Assembly: GCA_964510205.1 (NCBI GenBank)
Contig: CAZEBW010000014.1
Location: 1 to 62,242 of the forward strand
Origin: CAZEBW01 sp964510205
Lineage (GTDB): Bacteria > Chloroflexota > Anaerolineae > VGOG01
Direction: 5' to 3'
DNA: 62,242 nucleotides
Shown here: piece after piece, positions 52,462-60,601 of the stretch
How positions within the stretch are numbered: position 1 is the stretch's first letter
Layout: every line of letters begins with the position of its first letter
The notes under the pieces: generated by a model
Told to the model about the DNA's origin: nothing
The model's input: the letters and a program-made list of their open reading frames with translations, nothing else
Databases searched by the model: none
Program-made: the position numbers and the translations under genes

Positions 52462-52776
52462 ATGACTAGAGATGGAACCGGCTGGAAAGACATCCCCATC
52501 GGGGGCATGATCTTGGAAGCGGGCAACGCTGTCAAGTATCCGACGGGCGGCTGGCGAGCCTTTCGCCCCATTTGGGATGGGGATCGCTGCATTCACTGCT
52601 TGCAGTGTTGGGTCATGTGTCCCGATTCCAGCATTATGGTAGAAGACGGCAAGATGACGGGCATTGCACTGACGCACTGCAAAGGCTGCGGCATCTGCGC
52701 TGAGGTATGCCCGGACAAGGTCAAGTGCATCGAAATGGTCGAAGAGTCCGAGGCTGTAGAAATGGAGGGAGAGTGA
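52462..52776 (+). CDS. porD: 2-oxoacid:ferredoxin oxidoreductase, delta subunit (2x[4Fe-4S])
   Basis: 104-residue ferredoxin-type delta subunit with two cluster motifs CIHCLQCWVMCP and CKGCGICAEVCP. It relays electrons from the catalytic subunits to ferredoxin. One base separates it from porG. Confidence 0.94.
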   Translation: MTRDGTGWKDIPIGGMILEAGNAVKYPTGGWRAFRPIWDGDRCIHCLQCWVMCPDSSIMVEDGKMTGIALTHCKGCGICAEVCPDKVKCIEMVEESEAVEMEGE

Positions 52777-52779
52777 GCG

Positions 52780-53970
52780 ATGAGCGAATTCAAAGCACTG
52801 GACGGCAACGCCGCTGTCGCTGAGGCAATGCGGCAGATCAACCCCGACGTGGTAGCCGCCTATCCTATCACGCCCCAGACTTCGACGGTGCAGACGTTTT
52901 CGAATTTCGTGGCCGACGGGCTGGTGCAGACCGAGTTCGTCACGGTGGAGAGCGAGCACAGCGCGATGAGCGCCTGCGTCGGCGCGTCGGCGGCGGGGGC
53001 GCGGGTCATGACCGCCACCGGATCGGCGGGGCTGGCCCTGATGTGGGAGATCGTCTACGTGGCGGCCAGCAACCGTTTGCCCATCGCCATGCTGATCGTC
53101 AACCGCGCCCTCTCGGCTCCCATCAACATCCACTGCGATCACTCGGACAGCATGGGCGCCCGCGACGCAGGTTGGGTGCATCTGTTCGCCGAAAACCCGC
53201 AGGAGAGCTACGATAACGCCTTCCAGGCCCTGCGCATCGGCGAGCACCCGGACGTGCTGCTGCCGGTGATGTTCATGCACGACGGCTTCATCACCAGCCA
53301 CGGCCTGGAGCGGGTGGAGGTTTACGACGACGACGCCGTGCAGGATTTTATCGGCGAGTACAATCCGACCTATCCGCTGTTGGATTGGCGCAACCCGGTC
53401 ACCTACGGCCCGCTGGACTTCTACGACTACTACTTCGAGCACAAACGCCAGCAGGTCGAGGCCATGGAGAACGTGAAGCAGGTCATCATTGACGTAGGCA
53501 AGGAGTTCGGCGAACGGTTTGGCCGTACCTATGGCCTGTTCGAGACCTACAAGCTGGAGGACGCCGACGTCGGCCTGGTGGTGCTTTCCTCCACGGCGGG
53601 CACGGCCAAGACGGCGGTGGACAACCTGCGGCAGCAAGGACTCAAAGCAGGCCTGCTCAAGCCGCGCGTGTTCCGGCCCTTCCCGGCGGAAGAGCTGGTG
53701 GACGCGCTCCAGCACCTGAAGGCCATCGCCGTGATGGACCGCTCCATCTCCTTCGGGGCGATGGGCAACGCAGGGCCGCTTTTCCTGGAGATACTGGCCG
53801 CCCTGCAGGTCTATGGCAATGGTCGCATTCCGGTAGCGGATTACGTCTTTGGTCTGGGTGGGCGCGACATCGTGCCCTCGCAGATTGAGACTGTCTTCCA
53901 CGACGCGCTCAAGATGGCCGATACCGGCCAACCCGAGCGGCTGGTCACCTACCTGGGTGTACGAGAATAG
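52780..53970 (+). CDS. porA: 2-oxoacid:ferredoxin oxidoreductase, alpha subunit
   Basis: 396-residue alpha subunit with the PYR-type TPP and transketolase-like domains: LDGNAAVAEAM, VVAAYPITPQTSTVQTF, FVTVESEHSAMSA, TATGSAGLALMWE, and the C-terminal PRVFRPFPAEEL. Stop lies in the first copy of an 18-bp repeat described separately. Confidence 0.94.
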   Translation: MSEFKALDGNAAVAEAMRQINPDVVAAYPITPQTSTVQTFSNFVADGLVQTEFVTVESEHSAMSACVGASAAGARVMTATGSAGLALMWEIVYVAASNRLPIAMLIVNRALSAPINIHCDHSDSMGARDAGWVHLFAENPQESYDNAFQALRIGEHPDVLLPVMFMHDGFITSHGLERVEVYDDDAVQDFIGEYNPTYPLLDWRNPVTYGPLDFYDYYFEHKRQQVEAMENVKQVIIDVGKEFGERFGRTYGLFETYKLEDADVGLVVLSSTAGTAKTAVDNLRQQGLKAGLLKPRVFRPFPAEELVDALQHLKAIAVMDRSISFGAMGNAGPLFLEILAALQVYGNGRIPVADYVFGLGGRDIVPSQIETVFHDALKMADTGQPERLVTYLGVRE

Positions 53971-54049
53971 GAGTGAAAAATGGCAACCAGATTTTTCTCT
54001 TGCTACGAAGGGGCGTCCCCGCCCCGATGTATACGAGAATAGGAGTGAA
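53960..54049 (+). repeat. Duplicated initiation region between porA and porB
   Basis: TACGAGAATAGGAGTGAA occurs at 53960-53977 and 54032-54049. The first copy is followed by a decoy ATG (53980) that opens a 20-residue frame starting MATRF and ending RE, mirroring the true porB start (MATRL). The sequence between has an unrelated GGGGCGTCCCCGCCCC palindrome-like block. Confidence 0.75.
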
Positions 54050-54056
54050 GACAGAT

Positions 54057-54992
54057 ATGGCAACGAGATTAGCACTGAAAGACCTTTCCCAACGAGAAGA
54101 CCGGCTTTCGCCGGGGCACCGCCTCTGTGCAGGCTGCGGTGAATCCATCATCGTGCGGCAGATATTGGCCGCTATTGACGAACCGGTGGTCATCGCCACG
54201 GCCACGGGCTGTCTAGAGGTAGCGACCACGATCTATCCCTACACCGCCTGGCGGGTGCCCTGGATCCACAATGCTTTCGAGAACGCCGCTTCCACCATCG
54301 CTGGCGCAGAGAGTGCCTACCGGGCGTTGGTGAGACGCGGGCGCATCGAGGATGAGAACGTCAAGTTCCTGGCCTTTGCCGGCGACGGCGGCACCTACGA
54401 CATCGGCCTGCAGGCCCTGTCCGGCGCACTGGAGCGAGGACATCGGTTCATGTACGTCTGCCTGGACAACGGGGCCTACATGAACACCGGCATCCAGCGT
54501 TCCAGCGCCACGCCCTTCGGTGCGCACACCACCACCTCGCCAGCGGGCAAGGTGATTCCAGGCAAGCAGCAGTTCCGCAAGGACCTGACGGCCATCGTCG
54601 CCGCCCACAACATCCCCTACGTGGCCCAGGCGTCGCCCCATCGCTGGAAGGGCTTGATGCAGAAGACGCGCAAGGGGGTGGCCGCCAACGGCCCCGCTTT
54701 CCTCAACGTGCTGTCGTCGTGCAACCGAGGCTGGCGGCATCCCACCGATCAAACGTTGGAGGTCAGTCGTCTGGCAGTGGAGACCTGCTATTGGCCGCTG
54801 TTCGAGGTCGAAGACGGCGAGTGGAAGTTGAACTACAAGCCCAAAGAGAAGCTGCCCGTCGAGGAGTGGCTCAAGACGCAAGGCCGCTTCCGCCACCTCT
54901 TCCAGCCGCAGAACCGGCATGTCATTGACCAGCTACAGGCCAACGTGGATCGGGAGTGGGAGAGGCTGCTGAAACGTTGTGGGGAGGCGTAA
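54057..54992 (+). CDS. porB: 2-oxoacid:ferredoxin oxidoreductase, beta subunit
   Basis: 311-residue TPP-binding subunit with HRLCAGCGESIIVRQI, the TPP/Mg motif FAGDGGTYDIGLQALSGAL, CLDNGAYMNTG, and STSPAGK-like TTSPAGKVIPG. Chosen start ATG 54057 after the second RBS copy. Ends just before a TCGTAGA word-repeat tract. Confidence 0.93.
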   Translation: MATRLALKDLSQREDRLSPGHRLCAGCGESIIVRQILAAIDEPVVIATATGCLEVATTIYPYTAWRVPWIHNAFENAASTIAGAESAYRALVRRGRIEDENVKFLAFAGDGGTYDIGLQALSGALERGHRFMYVCLDNGAYMNTGIQRSSATPFGAHTTTSPAGKVIPGKQQFRKDLTAIVAAHNIPYVAQASPHRWKGLMQKTRKGVAANGPAFLNVLSSCNRGWRHPTDQTLEVSRLAVETCYWPLFEVEDGEWKLNYKPKEKLPVEEWLKTQGRFRHLFQPQNRHVIDQLQANVDREWERLLKRCGEA

Positions 54993-55085
54993 ACTCGGAA
55001 ACTCGTAGAGTCGTACACTCGTAGATTCGTAGAATTGATGCACGAGTCTACGAACTTACGAATGTACGATTCTACGAATCTCTTG
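54993..55085. repeat. Degenerate word-repeat tract (CTCGTAGATTCGTAGA type)
   Basis: Variants of ACTCGTAGATTCGTAGA and CTACGAATCT fill the 90-bp spacer between porB and upp; the same words occur in queA and at 21355. Confidence 0.75.
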
Positions 55086-55095
55086 AGAGGATCCA

Positions 55096-55719
55096 ATGGC
55101 AAGAGTCTGTCAATCCAACCACCCCTTGATCCATCACAAGCTGGCCCTCTTGCGAGATGTGAACACCGAGCCCAAGCGGTTTCGGGAGTTGGTCCGGGAG
55201 GTGACCTGGCTGCTGCTCTACGAGGCCACCGAGGACTTGACGCCGGTGGAACGCGCCATCACTACGCCGATGGGCAGCGCGATGGGCAAAATCCTGGCCG
55301 AAGAGATCGCCTTCGCGCCCATTTTACGGGCGGGCCTGACCATGGTGGGGCCAGCGCTGGAGATGATCCCCACCGCTCACGTCTGGCACATCGGCCTCTA
55401 TCGGGACGAAGAGACCCTGCGGCCTATCGAATACTACACCAACGTGCCCGAAAAAGCAACGGTCGAGATAGCCTTCATCCTCGATCCCATGCTGGCTACC
55501 GGCGGGTCAGCGGTGGCAGCAGTGGGCATCCTCAAGGGAAGCGGGGTTCGAAACGTCAAGTTCGTGGGCCTCATCGCTGCTCCGGAGGGGATCGAGCGCT
55601 TCTCCAGCGCGCACCCCGACGCCGCCATCCACATCGCCGCCGTTGACCAGGGCCTGAACGAGGTAGGCTACATCGTGCCTGGCCTGGGCGACGCCGGCGA
55701 CAGGTTGTTTGGGACGTAG
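55096..55719 (+). CDS. upp: Uracil phosphoribosyltransferase
   Basis: Salvages uracil to UMP with PRPP. The 207-residue protein has HPLIHHKLALLRD at the N-terminus, ILRAGLTMV and the PRPP loop FILDPMLATGGSAVAAV, then FVGLIAAPEGIERF and the uracil-binding GYIVPGLGDAGDRLFGT end. Confidence 0.96.
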   Translation: MARVCQSNHPLIHHKLALLRDVNTEPKRFRELVREVTWLLLYEATEDLTPVERAITTPMGSAMGKILAEEIAFAPILRAGLTMVGPALEMIPTAHVWHIGLYRDEETLRPIEYYTNVPEKATVEIAFILDPMLATGGSAVAAVGILKGSGVRNVKFVGLIAAPEGIERFSSAHPDAAIHIAAVDQGLNEVGYIVPGLGDAGDRLFGT

Positions 55720-55730
55720 TTCAGAGAGAA

Positions 55731-56753
55731 ATGCCTTTTCTCGTGGTCTTCGTGGGGGCTTTTGGATTAGCGCTGGCGCTGACGCCGCTGGCGCGGTGGC
55801 TAGGGCAGCGCTTTGGCTTCGTGGCCGCGCCAGGAGGCAGGCGGAGGCACGCTGGCACAAAGTCGAGGCTGGGCGGCGTAGCGCTCTTCGTGGCTTTCGT
55901 GGTCGCAGCGGTACTGGCCCAGTTCCTGCCGGTGGAGCGGCAGGATCCCAAAGAGTTGACCAGGCTGGCGGGCCTGCTCTTGGGAGGCACGTTCATTTTC
56001 CTGGTCGGCATCTACGACGACAAGAAAGAGCTCTCGCCGGCCCCACTGCTCACCGCCCAGTTCATCGCTTCCCTCATCGCCATCTGTTTCCTCATCTTCA
56101 TCGAGGTGATCAACAATCCCCTCACCAACCGTCAGATCTGGTTCCCCTGGTATGTCACTTTGCCCCTCACCCTCTTCTGGCTGATGGGCATGATGAACAC
56201 CGTCAATTGGCTGGACGGCTTGGACGGGCTGGCGACGGGCGTGGCGGCTATTCTCTCCGCCGTACTGGCCATCCACATGCTCCGCGAGGGCCAGCACAGC
56301 GTGGCCCTCCTGCCCCTGGCCTTGTTGGGCGCAACTCTGGGCTTTCTGCCTTACAACTTCCATCCGGCCAGCGTGTTCATGGGCAGCTCCGGATCCTTCT
56401 TTCTGGGCTTCGCCGTGGGGGCCCTGGGCATCATGGCTGGGGCCAAGATGGCCACCGTGCTGTTGGTGATGAGCATCCCCATCCTGGACGTGGCCTGGCT
56501 CATCTTCCAGCGGTGGCGCCGAGGTCGCTCTCCCCTCGTCGGAGACAGAAGCCACCTCCACTTTCGCCTCCTGGACCTGGGCCTCTCCCAGCGCCAGATC
56601 GTTCTCCTCTATTACCTTCTCTGCTCTTCCTTTGGTCTTCTCGCCCTACTCATCTCATCCCGCCTCTACAAGCTGCTGGCCCTGCTAGCGCTGGGAGGGA
56701 TGACGTTGGCTCTCCTGTTCTTTGTCTCGCGCAAGCGGAACAACGGACGGTAG
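55731..56753 (+). CDS. WecA/TagO-like polyprenyl-phosphate glycan-1-phosphate transferase
   Basis: Membrane enzyme that starts cell-wall glycan or polysaccharide synthesis on undecaprenyl phosphate. The 340-residue protein has about 10 hydrophobic segments and the family motifs GIYDDKKELSP, NTVNWLDGLDGLATG (MMNxxDGLDGLA type) and GDRSHLHFRLLD (HIH motif). Overlapping longer frames on the same strand are out of phase with these motifs and rejected. Confidence 0.92.
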   Translation: MPFLVVFVGAFGLALALTPLARWLGQRFGFVAAPGGRRRHAGTKSRLGGVALFVAFVVAAVLAQFLPVERQDPKELTRLAGLLLGGTFIFLVGIYDDKKELSPAPLLTAQFIASLIAICFLIFIEVINNPLTNRQIWFPWYVTLPLTLFWLMGMMNTVNWLDGLDGLATGVAAILSAVLAIHMLREGQHSVALLPLALLGATLGFLPYNFHPASVFMGSSGSFFLGFAVGALGIMAGAKMATVLLVMSIPILDVAWLIFQRWRRGRSPLVGDRSHLHFRLLDLGLSQRQIVLLYYLLCSSFGLLALLISSRLYKLLALLALGGMTLALLFFVSRKRNNGR

Positions 56754-56825
56754 GATTCAACGGACGTAAGCGTTCAAGCTCCAGAGCGATTCCGCCGAGT
56801 GCATACACATGAACAACTCCCCTAG

Positions 56826-56876
56826 AAACGAAAACCACGGGCCACTCTCTTTGAGGAGAGGGCCCGTGGTTGGGTA
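56826..56876 (+). terminator. Terminator downstream of the transferase
   Basis: AACCACGGGCC (56833-56843) and GGCCCGTGGTT (56861-56871) with an inner CTCTC / GAGAG, between convergent genes. Confidence 0.65.
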
Positions 56877-56924
56877 TAGCACCCATCACATGACGCATCA
56901 GGCCACGCCAATCGCCCGAATCTC

Positions 56925-57635
56925 TCAAAAGGCAGACTCTGTCTTCCAGGCCTCCCACACTTTCCCCACCAGGTCTGGCCCTGGCTTGAGGGTCGACTTG
57001 CCGGGCTGCCAGCCGGACGGCGTGGCCTCTCCTGTTTCCCGCACGTGCTGGAAGGCCTTCACCTGGCGGATTAGCTCGCTCACGTTGCGGCCCACCGATG
57101 GAGTGAGCACTTCCATGCCCTGGATGATTCCATCGGGGTCAATGATGAAGCGACCGCGGATGTTCACGCCCGCCGCCTCCTCGTACACGCCGTACACGGT
57201 GCCGATGCGCCCACCCTGATCGGAGAGCATGGGATAGGGAATGCCGCCCTCCACCATCTTGGATAGCTCTACTTCGTTCCAAATCTTGTGGGTGAAGCGG
57301 CTGTCGGTGCTGACGGACAGCACCTCCACGCCCAGTTCTTTCAACTGCGGATACTTGACGGCAACTGCCGACAGTTCCGTCGGTCAGACGAAGGTAAAAT
57401 CGCCAGGGTAGAAACAGAGCACCACCCACTGGCCTCGATAGTCCGATAGTTTCACGTTCTTGAAGCCCTCGCCGGCGACATAGGCCGAGGCTTCAAAGTC
57501 CGGTGCTTCTTTGCCCACACGCGCCGTTGTCATTGTAATCTCCTCCTTTGGCGGTGATGCACCCTCGGCGGGGGCTGGTTCTTCGACCAACGGTCCCGCG
57601 GCTGGCTGCACACACGAATCCACTTCTTTCGTCAT
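56925..57635 (-). CDS. Selenocysteine-containing peroxiredoxin (PrxU-like), in-frame TGA
   Basis: Thioredoxin-fold peroxidase of the AhpC/Prx1 type. Reading through one TGA (codon at 57384-57386) gives a continuous 236-residue protein: PGDFTFV-U-PTELSAV. The TGA sits exactly where the peroxidatic cysteine of PGDFTFVCPTEL belongs, codon 84 from the ATG at 57635 or 50 from the alternative ATG at 57533, the normal position. Just downstream an 11-bp-arm hairpin (57357-57381) resembles a bacterial SECIS. The usual resolving-Cys motif GEVCPAGW reads GEATPSGW, so it would be a 1-Sec type. AGGAGGTTGTG and AAAGGAGGAG ribosome sites precede the two ATGs; the shorter form lacks the Cys-containing extension. 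A recent nonsense mutation is the alternative. Confidence 0.85.
57357..57381 (-). promoter_or_regulatory. SECIS-like hairpin after the peroxiredoxin TGA
   Basis: Minus strand GACGGAACTG (57381-57372), loop TCGG, CAGTT-G-CCGTC (57367-57357): 10 paired bases with one bulged G. It starts 2 nt after the TGA; the loop starts 13 nt after it, slightly nearer than the 16-37 nt usual in the bacterial SECIS model. Confidence 0.55.
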
Positions 57636-57766
57636 TAACACAACCTCCTCTCGACTGAAATAACGCCATTGGCGTGGCCTTGTTCTCGTCAGAAACCAGG
57701 TTTTTTGCCTAGGGAAAGTGGTTCTCTCGCACTACAGCGCGTTCAAAGGGCGACGCATCGTTTCGC

Positions 57767-58357
57767 TCACGGATGAAGATGCTGCTGCACCGATTCGTCC
57801 GGCGCGGAGGTCTGGAGAATCATCAGACATTTGGCTGGCTCCTTGCATGGATTACGCCAGCGATGGGCTAGCTGGGCCTCAAAGAACAGAGCATCCCCCT
57901 CCGCCAGCCGATAGTGCTGACCCCCCACCTCGTACTCGATTTCCCCCTGCAGACAGTAAACCAACTCATGACCAGCGTGGACCATGATCTGTCTCCCACT
58001 GTCAGCTCCTGGCTTCAGCGTCACCACAAAGGGCTCTAGGGTCTGATTTTGCAAGCCCGACCCCAGACTCTCCAGCAACACACTGGCGCTCTTGGAGCAC
58101 AGCCGCTCGCCGGCGCGGGTCAGGATCACTTCCTCCTGTTCACTTTCCTCTTCAAAGAAAGAAGTGATGGGCACACCCAGGCCAATGGCCAGGCTATGCA
58201 GCGTGGCCACACTGGGCGAACTGACGCCCCGCTCGATCAGGCTGATGGTATTGGGAGAGAGGTTGCACACCTCCGCCAGGCTGCGCAAGGATAGGCCGCG
58301 CTGTTCGCGCAGGGTTCGCAATCTAGATCCAACGTCAGGTAGCTTCTCCGCGTTCAT
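57767..58357 (-). CDS. XRE-family regulator with C-terminal cupin domain
   Basis: Transcription regulator of 196 residues. N-terminal HTH_XRE (RLRTLREQRGLSLRSLAEV, NTISLIERGVSSPSVATL) and a cupin sensor domain (HAGHELVYCLQGEIEYEVGG, LAEGDALFFEAQLAHRW) with the usual histidines and glutamates. It has its own promoter. Placed between the peroxiredoxin and the redox block, it may control these genes. Confidence 0.9.
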   Translation of the reverse strand: MNAEKLPDVGSRLRTLREQRGLSLRSLAEVCNLSPNTISLIERGVSSPSVATLHSLAIGLGVPITSFFEEESEQEEVILTRAGERLCSKSASVLLESLGSGLQNQTLEPFVVTLKPGADSGRQIMVHAGHELVYCLQGEIEYEVGGQHYRLAEGDALFFEAQLAHRWRNPCKEPAKCLMILQTSAPDESVQQHLHP

Positions 58358-58477
58358 GATGCCTACTGGCTCCCCCCTGGGCCTATCATAATCCTATCTT
58401 GGATTTAACGCAAGCGGACTCCCCCATGGAACCTTGCCACAATCTGGCAATGCCCCCACTGGCCATATGTGCACTCT

Positions 58478-58506
58478 ATTTTACACCAAGAACTAAAATA
58501 GGTCAA
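58478..58506 (-). promoter_or_regulatory. Promoter of the XRE-cupin regulator
   Basis: Minus strand TTGACC (58501-58506), 17-bp spacer, TAAAAT (58478-58483). Confidence 0.7.
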
Positions 58507-58550
58507 GGGTGTCCTATAAACTTAACAGGGCAATCGCGTATGGAAGGCAA

Positions 58551-58661
58551 TGGACACTTAGACTTCCGAAGTTTACGAAACAACATCTTATTCAAGGTTC
58601 TTGGCCATACCAGACAAGCTCTTGAGCCAAATACCTGGCCCAAACTTCGGAAGTCTGGACA
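58551..58661. mobile_element. Inverted-repeat insertion (about 97 bp) truncating a methyltransferase
   Basis: AGACTTCCGAAGTTT (58560-58574) and AAACTTCGGAAGTCT (58642-58656) are perfect 15-bp inverted ends. The direct repeat TGGACA occurs on both sides (58551-58556 and 58656-58661), possibly a target duplication. The right end falls where the methyltransferase reading frame stops resembling its family. Confidence 0.65.
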
Positions 58662-58974
58662 AATGCGTGCCCATCACGTGCAGGCCCGGCGCCTGCCGCG
58701 CCAACTCCATGACCAGATGGCCGGGGCCGCACCCCAGGTCCACCACCTCGCCTCGCTGGGCCATGTTGGCCGCGCGGCGAGCCACGAACCAGCGCAACAG
58801 ACGCATCTGAGGCATGGTTGCCACCCAGTTGAAAGCCCTTGCCACTTCCGGATTGTCTACACTCTCGTGGCTGGGACTACGCTCCCGCGTGCGGGAGGCG
58901 TATAGCTGCCACCCCGCAGCAATCAAGGCAGCGGCGGTCAGCCCACTGTAGAAGAGGATATTCTCACGCTTCAT
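58588..58974 (-). pseudogene. Truncated class I SAM methyltransferase
   Basis: The 128-residue frame has a hydrophobic N-terminus (ILFYSGLTAAALIAAGWQLY), then motif I VVDLGCGPGHLVMELARQ and motif II remnant VMGTHLS. After that it continues into the inverted-repeat element (LPKFGPGIW) and stops; the rest of the catalytic domain is missing. Follows the polyferredoxin gene in the same direction. Confidence 0.78.
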
Positions 58975-59023
58975 CACCACACACTCCGCAGGGTCTCCAC
59001 ACCATATCTTGACTATGGGCATA

Positions 59024-59785
59024 TCAACTGAAAGCATAGCGCTTCACGTGTTGCGGGCAGACGTCTATACATGTCCCGCACAGAATGCACTCGTCGTTTT
59101 CCATGGAGCCTCTCTGCACCATGGCATGGACATCCAGGCCCATCGGACACTCCCTCGTGCACCGCAGGCAATCGGTGCACTTGTCTGCATCCACCTTGAT
59201 GCGCAAAGCCGGCCACCTGAACAGGTTGCGAATCCGCCGCCCGATGATCATGAACGGGGCCATCCAGCACACGTAGTGGCAACCTGCCCTCCGACCAAAG
59301 ACCACGGCGAGACCCAGGAAGAGCAGGATGATGATGTAGTAGATCATGTACCACGGGGGACCTCCAGGCTCGATGGGCTGCGCCAGGGTCACACCCCTTT
59401 CGAAGTTGTGGAACGGGTCCACGGTGTGACAGCCGCCGGCTCCTATGGCCAATACGGCAATGAGGCCAATCCAGGGGATCCAGATGCCCCACTTGATCCA
59501 GTCAAATTTGCCGCCTGGGGCCGGCTTGTCGTTGACGGGCGAGCCGAACTCCTGCAGCCCACCCGCCGGACACGCCCAGCCGCACCACAGCCGCCCCACG
59601 AACAGGGCGGCGACGAACATCAGGCCAAAGACAATGAAGCTGGCGTTGATGATGCCTTGCGATGCGCTCTCCAGGATCATGACGGGAGAGAAGTAGTAGA
59701 GCGTGACAGGGAAGAGCAGAAGCGACACGAATAGCAATGCCTTGCGGATTCTCTGTCGTGTGGGTAGTTGTTTGACCTTGATCAT
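59024..59785 (-). CDS. NapH-like membrane polyferredoxin
   Basis: Integral membrane iron-sulfur protein, likely electron carrier between quinol and cytoplasmic/periplasmic partners. 253 residues with four or five membrane segments, the conserved loops RLWCGWACPAGGLQE and AGCHYVCWMAPF, and two C-terminal [4Fe-4S] motifs CTDCLRCTRECP and CILCGTCIDVCP. GGAGGTCACT ribosome site. It resembles NapH/NosR-type proteins. Confidence 0.88.
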   Translation of the reverse strand: MIKVKQLPTRQRIRKALLFVSLLLFPVTLYYFSPVMILESASQGIINASFIVFGLMFVAALFVGRLWCGWACPAGGLQEFGSPVNDKPAPGGKFDWIKWGIWIPWIGLIAVLAIGAGGCHTVDPFHNFERGVTLAQPIEPGGPPWYMIYYIIILLFLGLAVVFGRRAGCHYVCWMAPFMIIGRRIRNLFRWPALRIKVDADKCTDCLRCTRECPMGLDVHAMVQRGSMENDECILCGTCIDVCPQHVKRYAFS

Positions 59786-60014
59786 AGTATAGTGACCTCC
59801 CTGATAAATGCTAAGTAGGTGTTGTCAACCTCCATCCTGTCTATCTCGCCGCAGCGGATTGACAAACCATAGGCGGATAACCGGCACCTCCCCATCCGCC
59901 TATCCGCTCCCATCCGTTGCCTCGTCCTCTTGAAACACTGAGGCCCCTGCAGTGTGATCAGGGCCCTCAGTGTTTCAGTGATTCCACGTCCGCAAGTTGT
60001 GATTGGGCGCACCA
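59786..60014. other. Spacer with a strong inverted repeat
   Basis: Holds the hairpin at 59933-59975. Otherwise nothing recognised. Confidence 0.5.
59933..59975 (-). terminator. Strong hairpin downstream of the small TGA-containing gene
   Basis: AAACACTGAGG-CCC and GGG-CCTCAGTGTTT form a 14-15 bp stem 40 bp after the stop codon of the small membrane gene, a likely transcript end. Confidence 0.65.
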
Positions 60015-60218
60015 CTACGATGTTGGTGCCGCCATCAACCTCTTCGCCAGACCCACTACATACTGGATAAGCGTGACAACGACCACGAAACCACCTGCCA
60101 CATATCCAACTGTGGGACTGAGGTTGAAGGGCCAGATTACGCACCCGGCGTAAACTAGCCCCGCTCAGACAACCATTGCTACGAGTGTTCCTAGAGCTCT
60201 CAGAATCTCCTTTATCAC
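60015..60218 (-). CDS. Candidate small membrane selenoprotein (in-frame TGA)
   Basis: Reading through a TGA at codon 18 (60165-60167) gives a 67-residue protein starting MIKEILRALGTLVAMVV-U-AGLVYAGC with two membrane segments (LGTLVAMVV..LVYAGCVIW and VGYVAGGFVVVVTLIQYVV). The GTG start is preceded by TAGGAGGCGGAA, a strong ribosome site. A 14-bp-arm hairpin follows the TGA with the loop 18 nt away (see next entry). There is no other start codon behind the TGA. Cys26 lies eight residues after the putative Sec. Alternatives: a pseudogene or TGA for TGG. No known family recognised. Confidence 0.55.
60129..60161 (-). promoter_or_regulatory. SECIS-like hairpin after the second in-frame TGA
   Basis: Minus strand GGGCTAGTTTACGC (60161-60148), loop CGGGT (60147-60143), GCGTAATCTGGCCC (60142-60129): 13 of 14 positions pair (one G-U, one U-U mismatch). 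The loop starts 18 nt after the TGA and has G at its second position, inside the usual bacterial SECIS limits. Confidence 0.6.
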
Positions 60219-60289
60219 TTCCGCCTCCTATATCATCAATGTAGGTGTCAAAGGGTGCGTCTCTGTCGCGCCCCTACTTTGGCATGGAC

Positions 60290-60559
60290 TTATTTCTTCT
60301 TGAACCACCCGGTGACGATGAGCAGCACCACCGCGCCCAACACGCCTACGGCAATGCTGTACAAGTTAAACCTGCCTACCACAGCCGCGCGTGGAAATGG
60401 GGATAAGAAGCGCACGACGAAGAAACCGATGATGGACCCCAGGATACCGACGACGACGTTAGCGCCACACCCCATCTTGCTGTTGCGACCCACCAGGATG
60501 CTGGCGATCCAGCCAATGACGGCGCCGAAGATGACCAAGACGATCAGATCCCACAACAT
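60290..60559 (-). CDS. GlsB/YeaQ/YmgE-family small membrane protein
   Basis: 89 residues with three hydrophobic segments: LIVLVIFGAVIGWIASILVG, the Gly-rich ANVVVGILGSIIGFFVV and a third LYSIAVGVLGAVVLLIVTG. GxxGxxxG pattern of stress-associated transglycosylase-associated proteins. Strong GAGGAGGAAAG ribosome site. Part of the stress/redox block. Confidence 0.85.
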   Translation of the reverse strand: MLWDLIVLVIFGAVIGWIASILVGRNSKMGCGANVVVGILGSIIGFFVVRFLSPFPRAAVVGRFNLYSIAVGVLGAVVLLIVTGWFKKK

Positions 60560-60601
60560 TAGCTTTCCTCCTCTTCTCCTGTAATTGGAAATGGGTGGCT
60601 G

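Noticed and set aside
52402..54075. 557-codon open frame on the minus strand
   Set aside because: Lies antisense to porG-porB; the translation is low-complexity and unrecognisable while the plus strand has a complete oxidoreductase operon.
55709..56812. 367-codon frame overlapping the WecA-like gene on the same strand
   Set aside because: Out of phase with the conserved transferase motifs; its product is a Pro/Arg-rich shadow.
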